Shown in pieces: positions 1 through 6,381 of a stretch of DNA of 11,803 bases. The notes under the pieces are model-generated. The model had not been told where the DNA came from. It searched no databases and saw only the letters and a program-made list of their open reading frames with translations. Within the stretch, counting starts at the first letter, position 1. Every line of letters begins with the position of its first letter. This DNA comes from Flavobacteriales bacterium UBA958 (GTDB taxonomy: Bacteria; Bacteroidota; Bacteroidia; Flavobacteriales_D; Crocinitomicaceae): contig DBCM01000022.1 of the NCBI GenBank assembly GCA_002293045.1, positions 1 to 11,803 on the forward strand, in the 5' to 3' direction. Made by a program: the position numbers and the translations under genes.

Positions 1-428
1 GCGGTACCTTCATCAAGTAAGGACGCATTGGCGATTTCCATTCCTGTTAAATCCAACACCATCGTTTGGAAATTTAACAAAGCCTCTAAGCGTCCTTGGG
101 CAATTTCTGCTTGGTATGGCGTGTAGGCAGTATACCATCCTGGATTTTCAAGTACATTTCTTAAAATCACGGATGGCACCAAGGTTTCATGATATCCAAG
201 TCCAATGAAAGACTTTAGCACTTGGTTTTGTTGACCAATCGCACTAATTTTTTGGAGGTACTCGGCTTCTGTGATTCCCGCATCTACTTGCAGCTCACCG
301 TTCAATCGAATTGCTGTTGGGATTGTTTTTCCAATCAGTTCTTCAATGGAAGAAACTCCAATTTTAGTGAGCATTTCAGAGGTTTCCTTTCCTTCAGGAC
401 CTATGTGTCGAGCGATGAAATCAGTCAT
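1..428 (-). CDS. gcvP: Glycine dehydrogenase (decarboxylating), P protein, N-terminal part
   Basis: This is the PLP-dependent P protein of the glycine cleavage system. It decarboxylates glycine and passes the aminomethyl group to the lipoyl arm of the H protein. Only the first 142 codons are in the window; the family is usually about 950 residues, so the rest lies beyond the left edge. The translation starts MTDFIARHIGP and contains the family hallmarks GLGYHET, NPGWYTAYTPYQAEI, QGRLEALLNFQTMV and LTGMEIANASLLDEGT. The PLP-binding lysine lies further on and is not visible. The ATG is the natural start, because the family's conserved RHIGP segment follows within six residues. A TAnnTTTG element ends 16 bases upstream, so the gene probably has its own promoter, although pyk lies only 57 bases upstream on the same strand. 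Identity is close to certain; completeness cannot be judged. Confidence 0.96.
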   Translation of the reverse strand, partial: MTDFIARHIGPEGKETSEMLTKIGVSSIEELIGKTIPTAIRLNGELQVDAGITEAEYLQKISAIGQQNQVLKSFIGLGYHETLVPSVILRNVLENPGWYTAYTPYQAEIAQGRLEALLNFQTMVLDLTGMEIANASLLDEGT

Positions 429-444
429 ATAAGAATTTTATGGT

Positions 445-452
445 GCAAATAT
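445..452 (-). promoter_or_regulatory. Bacteroidota -7 promoter element for gcvP
   Basis: On the minus strand this reads TATATTTG, a full match to the Bacteroidota consensus TAnnTTTG. It lies 16 bases before the gcvP ATG, which would give a leader of roughly a dozen bases. I see no convincing -33 box at the usual spacing. Its place in the short pyk-gcvP gap suggests gcvP can be transcribed independently of pyk. Confidence 0.6.
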
Positions 453-485
453 ACAACGTATAGCAACAATGAATTCTAAAAAATG

Positions 486-1904
486 TTAGTCAACGTAGCT
501 AAGTTTTAGCATATTTGATCCACCGAGGTCTTCCAGCGGTATCGATGCAATGTTTATGACTAAATCTCCGATGTTCAAATACCCCTCAGATTTCATGATG
601 TATTTGATGTCTGCGATGGTGTGATCCGTGCTGATGTGCTTGTCGTAATAAAAGGCTTTAACTCCCCACAATAAGTTTAGTTGTGATAATATAGTTCGAT
701 TGCTGGTAAACACATAAATGGCAGTATTGGGGCGCTGTGAAGAAACCTTGTAAGCGGTATATCCCGAAAATGACATGGTAATGATGGCTTTGGCATGGAC
801 CCGTTGTGACAGCCTACAGGCATTAAAGCAAATGGAGTCAGTGATGAATCGTTCGCTATCCAAATTGGGCAGTTCTTCTTTGTTGTATAATTCTGGGCTT
901 TTTTCAACCTCCTCAATGATGTTTGACATGGTTTTTATAACTTCAATGGGGTATTTTCCGACGGAAGTTTCTCCGGACAACATCACCGCATCGGTGCCGT
1001 CTAATACAGCATTCGCAACATCGTTAACCTCAGCACGCGTGGGTGACATGCTGTTGAGCATCGACTCCATCATTTGTGTCGCTACGATCACTGGTTTAGC
1101 ATGAGAGTTGCATTTTTCGATGAGCATTTTTTGAATGATCGGAACGCGCTGATACGGCACTTCAACTCCTAAGTCTCCGCGTGCAACCATAACCCCATCG
1201 GTAACCTGAATGATATCATCGATGCATTCTAAGGCCTCTGGTTTTTCAATTTTTGCAATAACTCGGGCTTTTCCATTTTGATTGGCAATCAAGTGCTTCA
1301 ATTCAATAATATCTCGAGCATTTCGAACGAACGACAATCCCACCCAATCCACTTCTTGCTCGAGAGCAAACAATAGATCCATGCGGTCTTTTTCGGTCAA
1401 TGACGGCATTGAAATCTTTGTATTTGGAAAATTCACCCCTTTTTTGGAGGAAAGGATACCGCCTTGAATGACTTTGCAATCAATAACGGCTTTTTTATCG
1501 CTTGATACAACCTCAAGAATGAGTTTGCCATCATCTAATAAAATTTGTTCACCTTGGCTAACATCCTTTGGTAAATTGGTATAATTAATTGAAAACTGTG
1601 TTGCGGTTCCGAGTGTATTTTCCGTAATGATTTGGCACAAAGCGCCCACTTCGAGCATCACCCCGTTGTTTTCCATTTCCCCGGTGCGAATTTTCGGACC
1701 TTGTAGATCGGCTAAAATAGCCACGTTCGCCCCAAGCTCTACATTCAGTTCACGAACGGTGCGGATAACCTCGGCATGTTGGTCATAGCTTCCATGGGAA
1801 AAATTCACCCGACACACATTTAACCCAGCAATAAACATTTCCCTTAAAACCTCACGTGGGCTTGAACTTGGACCCATAGTGGCCACTATTTTTGTTTTAT
1901 TCAT
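486..1904 (-). CDS. pyk: Pyruvate kinase
   Basis: Converts phosphoenolpyruvate and ADP to pyruvate and ATP, the last step of glycolysis, in the cytoplasm. The protein is 472 residues, a normal length. It starts MNKTKIVATMGPSS, the typical N-terminus of the (beta/alpha)8 A domain. The B domain spans about residues 70-165. The active-site segment AKIEKPEAL carries the catalytic Lys218 and metal ligand Glu220. ARGDLGVEVP supplies the second metal ligand Asp244, and ATQMMESML follows around residues 275-283. The C-terminal regulatory domain runs from about 355 and contains MSFSGYTAYKVSSQRP. An in-frame ATG 22 codons upstream exists, but that extension lies inside the preceding gene and would add residues before the conserved start, so I reject it. 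The chosen ATG overlaps the stop of the IPExxxVDY gene by 8 bases (ATGAATAA), implying one transcript and coupled translation. Confidence 0.98.
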   Translation of the reverse strand: MNKTKIVATMGPSSSPREVLREMFIAGLNVCRVNFSHGSYDQHAEVIRTVRELNVELGANVAILADLQGPKIRTGEMENNGVMLEVGALCQIITENTLGTATQFSINYTNLPKDVSQGEQILLDDGKLILEVVSSDKKAVIDCKVIQGGILSSKKGVNFPNTKISMPSLTEKDRMDLLFALEQEVDWVGLSFVRNARDIIELKHLIANQNGKARVIAKIEKPEALECIDDIIQVTDGVMVARGDLGVEVPYQRVPIIQKMLIEKCNSHAKPVIVATQMMESMLNSMSPTRAEVNDVANAVLDGTDAVMLSGETSVGKYPIEVIKTMSNIIEEVEKSPELYNKEELPNLDSERFITDSICFNACRLSQRVHAKAIITMSFSGYTAYKVSSQRPNTAIYVFTSNRTILSQLNLLWGVKAFYYDKHISTDHTIADIKYIMKSEGYLNIGDLVINIASIPLEDLGGSNMLKLSYVD

Positions 1905-2340
1905 ACGATTCTTCAAATTGTAAATATTCTGAAATACTAAACGCGGAACTGTCATACCGATAGGCCGCAATGATTTGTTGGTGTTGACGAAGTAGGTCTA
2001 CTAATTCATCGATATCCAAGACTAAATTGTTTTTAATAATAAGCACATAATCCAATTGCGGAAGGTCTTCGAGCAGCGGTTTCCCTAATTGCTTGTTTTT
2101 AACCAAAAAAAGGTTGGTGTAGTCTTCCAAGCCCAACTGCTGGTAAAAACTATACTCCGATGCGGTGGTGGATTTTTTGTTTGGGATTTTTAATGTGCTA
2201 TCGCTATGTTCAAACGACCAACCAAATGCCTTATTCAAGTTCCACACTAATCGGTAGTCACTCAAGCCTGAGCAGATGCCAATCAGGTCGAAGGGCTCTT
2301 GGTCATCTTCCAACAACATTAATTTTGTTCCTTTCTTCAC
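1897..2340 (-). CDS. IPExxxVDY family protein
   Basis: A 147-residue protein of a small Bacteroidota family of unknown function, usually found next to pyk. It shows the family's N-terminal pattern (FDLIGICSGLSDYRLVWNLNKAF, residues about 17-39, split here as FDLIGICSGLSDYR and LVWNLNKAF). It also has the central motif that names the family, here LPQLDYVLIIKN, a variant of IPExxxVDY. It has no signal peptide or membrane segment and is probably cytoplasmic. The start is GTG at 2338-2340. An ATG seven codons in (2317-2319, preceded by GAAGAAAGGAAC) is an alternative. I prefer GTG because homologues I recall carry a KLxL-type segment before the LIGI motif, and TKLML fits that place. A TACCTTTG promoter element ends only 4 bases before the GTG. 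The 8-base overlap with pyk points to a bicistronic unit and perhaps a role linked to pyruvate kinase, which is inference only. Confidence 0.85.
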   Translation of the reverse strand: MKKGTKLMLLEDDQEPFDLIGICSGLSDYRLVWNLNKAFGWSFEHSDSTLKIPNKKSTTASEYSFYQQLGLEDYTNLFLVKNKQLGKPLLEDLPQLDYVLIIKNNLVLDIDELVDLLRQHQQIIAAYRYDSSAFSISEYLQFEESYE

Positions 2341-2502
2341 CTTACAAAGGTATTCAATTTGCCAATGGCATTGTAACTATTTGTGGTTTCTATGTTTCCT
2401 TTTCGTTAATTAACAATGTAATGAACATAAAATCAAAAAGGAGAAAGCCCTTAACCGATTATTGTTTTTAATTTTACGGCATAATTATATAATTCAAAGT
2501 TG
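2341..2502. other. Divergent intergenic region between IPExxxVDY and the barrel protein
   Basis: This is the longest non-coding stretch in the window, about 160 bases and AT-rich. On the minus strand it holds the TACCTTTG element of the IPExxxVDY-pyk unit. On the plus strand the best candidate promoter for the outer-membrane protein is TAATTTTA at 2469-2476, one base short of TAnnTTTG, which would give a leader near 25 bases; this is weak. A perfect 10-base palindrome, GTTAATTAAC, lies at 2405-2414. I see no small ORF with coding character, no riboswitch-like structure and no terminator. Confidence 0.5.
2345..2352 (-). promoter_or_regulatory. Bacteroidota -7 element for the IPExxxVDY-pyk unit
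   Basis: On the minus strand this reads TACCTTTG, a full TAnnTTTG match, ending 4 bases before the GTG start at 2340. If initiation follows the usual placement (element centred near -7), the mRNA begins at or next to the GTG. This would make the gene leaderless, or alternatively give a roughly 20-base leader to the internal ATG at 2319. The -33 region holds only a weak TTA at a spacing of about 21. Confidence 0.55.
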
Positions 2503-3216
2503 ATGAAGATTTTGCTTGCGATCGTGTTTTTTGTCCCGTTTTTATATTTTACCCAAGGGTATAAAATACAAGACAATGCGAATACATACAAGATGATGTT
2601 TGGATTAGGATGGAGTGCTTGGGATAATGATGGTAATCCAGGGGGGGTATTTAGTGTAGATCAAATTCAAGCGGAGGTTTTTCCGAGTAGATTATTGGTT
2701 GATTATTATTTCTACAAAGGGTGGAGCGCTGAGGCCTCAGTAGCTTTTGTTCGTTACAAGGGGACTAAATTGGTAAATGATCAGTTAAACGTAAAAGGGT
2801 TAGGCTTATCTGCGGATGCTAATTTGAAGTATTCTTTTTACAATTTAATGGGTAAAGGCTTACTTGATCCGTATGTAATCATGGGTATGGGCGCCACAGT
2901 TCACCCAAGTGTTGATAGCCTATCTAAACCCTTTTATCCAACGTTTAACGTAGGGGCAGGTGTTAATCTATGGTTCAATAATGCGGTTGGATTACAGCTT
3001 CAGTCTGCAGGTAAAATTGGTCTTACTTCTGATTTTTTCGGAAAGTCTGATTACCTGCAACATAGCATAGGGTTGGTAGTCAGGTTAGAATCAATGGGCG
3101 GTAGTAGTGACGGAGAATTTAAAAAAGAAAAATTGAAATTGAATACTAAAAAGAAACGTATTAAAACTAAAGGAAATAGAGGAAGAGGTGGAAACAAAAA
3201 AGACGGCGACGCCTAA
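2503..3216 (+). CDS. Outer-membrane beta-barrel protein (OmpA N-terminal-like) with a basic C-terminal tail
   Basis: A 237-residue secreted protein. Residues 1-19 form a signal peptide (MKILLAIVFFVPFLYFTQG). Residues about 30-195 alternate in the manner of a small transmembrane beta-barrel, with segments resembling the N-terminal barrel of Bacteroidota OmpA-type proteins: GWSAWDNDGN, FPSRLLVDYYFYKGWSAEAS, DPYVIMGMGATV, FNVGAGVNLWFNNAVGLQLQ and HSIGLVVRLE. The barrel would have about eight strands. No peptidoglycan-binding OmpA domain follows. Instead residues 207-233 form a low-complexity tail with about 14 Lys or Arg, plus Gly and Asn, ending GGNKKDGDA. The ATG at 2503 is chosen over the TTG just before it because it opens directly onto a signal peptide. 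The coding region overlaps the convergent gene by 4 bases at the stop codons. The barrel identity is fairly sure; the function is unknown. Confidence 0.8.
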   Translation: MKILLAIVFFVPFLYFTQGYKIQDNANTYKMMFGLGWSAWDNDGNPGGVFSVDQIQAEVFPSRLLVDYYFYKGWSAEASVAFVRYKGTKLVNDQLNVKGLGLSADANLKYSFYNLMGKGLLDPYVIMGMGATVHPSVDSLSKPFYPTFNVGAGVNLWFNNAVGLQLQSAGKIGLTSDFFGKSDYLQHSIGLVVRLESMGGSSDGEFKKEKLKLNTKKKRIKTKGNRGRGGNKKDGDA

Positions 3217-3599
3217 TTGTTAATCTCAATACGCTTACTAATCTCTTGATTGTCTGTTTTAAGAACGTAAAGGTAAGATCCATTTGGAATGCTTTTGCTG
3301 TCGAAACGGCAAATATGACCGCCCTCATCAAAGGACTGCTGTGCAATATTATGGGACTCCCCAGCATCGTTTTTCAGAAATAAATGAACCTCACGTGGAA
3401 TGGATGTGGTAAAGTAAAATGCAATTTCTCCTTTGGCATTCGAATACTCTACATCATATAAGGTGCAATAATCTTGAGGCTTTAACACCTTGCGGCTGAG
3501 GAATCGAATTAAAAATCGATAGAGAATAATTAGCACTAAAATGCCCAAAGTGATTCCTAAAAAATCAATCAATAACTCTTGATTAAATACCTTATTCAT
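3213..3599 (-). CDS. Membrane-anchored protein with a FlgD/sorting-domain-like beta-sandwich
   Basis: A 128-residue protein that I do not recognise as a named family. Residues about 10-27 (LIDFLGITLGILVLIILY) form one transmembrane helix, followed by a basic stretch with Arg28, Arg32, Arg36, Lys37 and Lys40. Residues about 56-128 resemble an Ig-like FlgD fold or type IX secretion C-terminal domain. The matching features, in order, are GEIAFYFT, a VHLFLKNDAGE strand pair, GGHICRFDSKSIPNGSYLYVL and a closing SKRIEI strand. A sorting domain normally sits at the end of a secreted protein with a cleavable signal peptide, which this lacks. By the positive-inside rule the domain would face the cytoplasm. 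The start lies one base after the DUF493 stop (TAGTATG), so the two are probably co-transcribed and translationally coupled. It converges with the barrel gene, the stop codons overlapping by 4 bases. Confidence 0.7.
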   Translation of the reverse strand: MNKVFNQELLIDFLGITLGILVLIILYRFLIRFLSRKVLKPQDYCTLYDVEYSNAKGEIAFYFTTSIPREVHLFLKNDAGESHNIAQQSFDEGGHICRFDSKSIPNGSYLYVLKTDNQEISKRIEINN

Positions 3600-3600
3600 A

Positions 3601-3864
3601 CTACAAAGAAATTACGCCCGGAATCGCCGCGGCACGTTCATATAATGCGATTATTGAGTCAACGTCCATCATTACTGTTTTTGCACTTATGCTCGTATAT
3701 TTTCCTGTCTTGGAGGGATGCAAGGTAATTTCTGCATTCGCATCAAAAAAACCCGTCACCAACGCTAATTTTTCTGAATCATTGGGTACGATAAACTTAA
3801 AAAAGTACACATTAGGCCACTCTTGCAGCAACAGTTGTTCTTTTAACGCGTCGAATATTCCCAC
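3601..3864 (-). CDS. DUF493 (YbeD-like) family protein
   Basis: A small cytoplasmic protein of 87 residues with the ferredoxin-like DUF493 fold. The relevant segments are YFFKFIVPND, EITLHPSKTGKYTSISAKTV and the C-terminal ALYERAAAIPGVISL, which closely follow the Bacteroidota DUF493 pattern of FKFIVP, PSKxGKY, SxSA and GVIxL. The molecular function is not established. The start is a GTG at 3862-3864 (VGIFDALKEQ). It gives the expected family length, and no in-frame ATG lies near the N-terminus. A longer in-frame frame extends upstream to 4077, but that part runs through the divergent gene's coding sequence and lacks family resemblance. A TACTTTTG promoter element ends 4 bases before the GTG, so any longer start would place the promoter inside the gene. 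The next gene begins one base after its stop. Confidence 0.88.
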   Translation of the reverse strand: MGIFDALKEQLLLQEWPNVYFFKFIVPNDSEKLALVTGFFDANAEITLHPSKTGKYTSISAKTVMMDVDSIIALYERAAAIPGVISL

Positions 3865-3868
3865 TCCG

Positions 3869-3876
3869 CAAAAGTA
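3869..3876 (-). promoter_or_regulatory. Bacteroidota -7 element for DUF493
   Basis: On the minus strand this reads TACTTTTG, a full TAnnTTTG match, followed by four bases (CGGA) and the GTG start. The predicted transcription start coincides with the start codon, suggesting a leaderless mRNA. There is no clear TTG at the -33 spacing. The opposing DUF5916 promoter lies about 40 bases away in the same 69-base divergent gap. Confidence 0.6.
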
Positions 3877-3918
3877 CGCCCTTTTCACGAAAAAAACGTG
3901 CGGTTGCATTTTACTTTT

Positions 3919-3926
3919 TACCTTTG
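3919..3926 (+). promoter_or_regulatory. Bacteroidota -7 element for the DUF5916 gene
   Basis: TACCTTTG matches TAnnTTTG exactly and lies 7 bases before the ATG at 3934, predicting a leader of only a few bases. A TTG at 3904-3906 is 12 bases upstream, which is closer than the usual spacing, so no good -33 box is claimed. It supports the ATG at 3934 over an in-frame start at 3898, which would lie upstream of the promoter. Confidence 0.6.
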
Positions 3927-3933
3927 CCGTGAC

Positions 3934-6381
3934 ATGAAACGTTTCGCGCTCCTCTTCTTCCTTTTTCCGCTCTGTGTTTGGACGCAGCAGCAATATACGG
4001 CCCTTCGTACAACAGCCAAAATCGCAGTGGACGCCAAGATGAACGAGGAGGTTTGGACTAAGGCGGATTCTACGCAAAACGAGTTCATTACCATTAGACC
4101 CATCCCGGCATTAAAAAGTGAACACCGTACCACGGTGCGTATGGTGTACGATGATTTTGCGCTCTATTTCTTTGTTACCTGCTTTGACGTCAAAGATTCT
4201 ATTTCTAAAGTATTTACAGTAAGAGATGATTACAATGCGAACGCGGATATATTTTCCATCTTCATGGATACATACAACGACCATCAAAATGGATTTTATT
4301 TTGGCATTACCAGCACCGGAGTTCAACTCGATGGCAAGATCCTTTCGGGTGATGTGAATGATCAGTTAAATTTGGTTTGGGAAAGTCAAGTACGCATAAG
4401 TGATAATGCATGGTTGGCGGAACTTAAAATCCCGTATTCTGCCCTTCGGTTTTCTAAACAAGAAGTTCAGTCGTGGAACGTAAATTTTGGTCGTCAAATC
4501 GCCCGAACGCGTGAGGAATCTTCTTGGGTGACGGTCAATCCAGATTTTGAGAATTTTTTGGTAAACAGCGCGCCATTGAAAGGAATTTCGAACATTAATC
4601 CTCCACTGCGCTTAAGTTTGATCCCGTATCTTTCCGGATATGTGAATCAAGAAGAACATGGTTTTGGACGATCATTCTTTGGAGGGATGGATGTAAAATA
4701 TGGCATCAATGAAGCGTTTACCTTAGATGTTACTTTAGTGCCGGATTTCGGTCAAGTCATTTATGATAATCAAGTCCTAAACACCTCACCCTTTGAAATT
4801 CAATTCAATGAAAATCGGCAATTTTTTACCGAGGGAATGGAGTTATTCAATAAATCCGGGATTTTCTATTCACGACGAATCGGCGTTCAGGCGCCCCGGG
4901 AAGTGCTTATCACCAATTTACAAAATCAGGAGGTGTTAAATGGGGTTCAAGGAATGCCACAATTGTACAATGCGAGTAAATTCTCCGGACGCACAAAAAA
5001 AGGCTTAGGCATCGGTATTTTTAATGCCCTTTCAGCACCAACCGTTGGAACAGCATTCAATACCGTTACCAATGAGTTTCGGGAGTTCCTTGCAGCACCC
5101 CTTACCAATTACAATACCTTGGTGTTTGATCAGAATCTAAAAAATAACAGTTCCCTTACACTCACCAATACGAACGTGTTGAGGGAGGGTATTTTTTACG
5201 ATGCCAACGTAACGGCACTTAATGCTAACCTGAATACTAAGGACAATAAGTTTTTTCTGAATGGGCGATCGGCTGTATCACAAAAATATGCGGCAATAGA
5301 AAATGAGTTAGGGTATAATCTTGGACTAAGCGCGGGTAAACAGCGGGGTAATTTGATTTATTCGTTAAATTATTTTGAAGAAGATGACCAATACGACCCC
5401 AATGACCTTGGTTTTAATCCCGTGAATAACCGCCGATTTGTAAACGCCTTTATTGGATATCGATATTTCAAACCCTGGTGGAAATTTGTTCGGATGACTA
5501 CTAATGTATCGCTAAGCTACAACCGCTTGTACCGACCAAATGTCTATACGGAATCGAATTTGGATTGGTCGGCCTTTGCAATGACCAAACACTTTGATGC
5601 CTATGGAGTGAGTGCGTATACCTCCTTTACCGAAAAGTACGATTATTTTGAGCCCAGGGTGTGGGGTAGTTATTTTGTGATTCCCCGTTGGTATGGTGCA
5701 GGGGGATGGATTTCCACAAATTATCAAAAACCGCTGGCGGTGGATGCCAATTTTTACTACGTTGGATTTGCTGAAAATCCTTCCTGGAAATACCTGAACT
5801 ATATGTTCTCTCCACGAATTCGTGCCTCCAATAGAATCCTTGTAACCTTAAATTGGACTTTAGAAGACCAACGCAACGAAAGGGGGTATGCGGTTCAATT
5901 CGGAGCCCCAGTGGATACGGTTTCGGGCATTTTGTTTGGTGAACGTAACCGGATGAATTTAACCCAATACCTAGAGTTTAATTATACGCTCAACAATCGG
6001 ATGAATATCGCCTTGAGAACCCGACATTATTGGTCGGTATTGTCGTACTCCCGCTTTTTTACCCTAGCAGAAGACGGTTCCCTCGCGCCAAATGCTACAC
6101 TCGGTTTAACTGCGGATGGCTCCTCTGCCTATGATTTGAATTACAATGCCTTTACTGTAGATTGTGCTTACCGTTGGGTTTTTAAGCAAGGAAGTGAATT
6201 ATCACTTGTTTGGAAAAGCGCCATTTTTACCTCTGGGAATACCTTGAATACAGGGTATTTACGAAACATGGATGACATGTTTAATGCAGGATTGACCAAC
6301 AACAGCTTTTCGATTAAATTGCTCTACTGGTTGGATGTTGCGGAACTAAAAAAACTTAAATCGCGGCAAGATACACCTTGA
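3934..6381 (+). CDS. Secreted CBM9-like/DUF5916 outer-membrane protein
   Basis: An 815-residue exported protein with a signal peptide at about 1-18 (MKRFALLFFLFPLCVWTQ). Residues about 25-220 form a carbohydrate-binding module family 9-like domain: VDAKMNEEVW, FSIFMDTYND, FYFGITSTGVQLDG and the typical closing LAELKIPYSALRF. From about 225 comes the DUF5916 region, which I infer to be a large outer-membrane beta-barrel. Its signature is at about 265-317: DVTLVPDFGQV, then LNTSPFEIQF, ENRQFFTEG, ELFNKSGIFYSRRIG. The rest alternates aromatic and polar residues like barrel strands and ends in a final LLYWLDV strand plus a short basic tail. The length is typical for the family. No enzymatic function is established; ligand binding or uptake at the outer membrane is inference. 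The in-frame start at 3898 is rejected because it precedes both the promoter element and the signal peptide. The 3' end overlaps the convergent DUF3089 gene by 26 bases. Confidence 0.92.
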   Translation: MKRFALLFFLFPLCVWTQQQYTALRTTAKIAVDAKMNEEVWTKADSTQNEFITIRPIPALKSEHRTTVRMVYDDFALYFFVTCFDVKDSISKVFTVRDDYNANADIFSIFMDTYNDHQNGFYFGITSTGVQLDGKILSGDVNDQLNLVWESQVRISDNAWLAELKIPYSALRFSKQEVQSWNVNFGRQIARTREESSWVTVNPDFENFLVNSAPLKGISNINPPLRLSLIPYLSGYVNQEEHGFGRSFFGGMDVKYGINEAFTLDVTLVPDFGQVIYDNQVLNTSPFEIQFNENRQFFTEGMELFNKSGIFYSRRIGVQAPREVLITNLQNQEVLNGVQGMPQLYNASKFSGRTKKGLGIGIFNALSAPTVGTAFNTVTNEFREFLAAPLTNYNTLVFDQNLKNNSSLTLTNTNVLREGIFYDANVTALNANLNTKDNKFFLNGRSAVSQKYAAIENELGYNLGLSAGKQRGNLIYSLNYFEEDDQYDPNDLGFNPVNNRRFVNAFIGYRYFKPWWKFVRMTTNVSLSYNRLYRPNVYTESNLDWSAFAMTKHFDAYGVSAYTSFTEKYDYFEPRVWGSYFVIPRWYGAGGWISTNYQKPLAVDANFYYVGFAENPSWKYLNYMFSPRIRASNRILVTLNWTLEDQRNERGYAVQFGAPVDTVSGILFGERNRMNLTQYLEFNYTLNNRMNIALRTRHYWSVLSYSRFFTLAEDGSLAPNATLGLTADGSSAYDLNYNAFTVDCAYRWVFKQGSELSLVWKSAIFTSGNTLNTGYLRNMDDMFNAGLTNNSFSIKLLYWLDVAELKKLKSRQDTP

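Noticed and set aside
222..479. An 85-codon plus-strand open frame opposite gcvP
   Set aside because: It runs antisense through the conserved start of gcvP and its product has no domain-like character.
775..1104. A 109-codon plus-strand open frame opposite pyk
   Set aside because: It is the antisense shadow of a strongly conserved pyruvate kinase segment, has no promoter element and resembles no family.
1905..1970. A 22-codon in-frame extension of pyruvate kinase
   Set aside because: It lies within the coding region of the upstream IPExxxVDY gene, and the conserved pyruvate kinase N-terminus begins at the ATG at 1904.
2405..2414. Perfect palindrome GTTAATTAAC as an operator
   Set aside because: Ten-base AT-rich palindromes are common by chance and there is no second copy or clear promoter next to it; it is noted only in the intergenic entry.
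3898..3933. A 12-codon N-terminal extension of the DUF5916 protein
   Set aside because: It precedes the -7 element at 3919-3926 and spoils an otherwise clean signal peptide.
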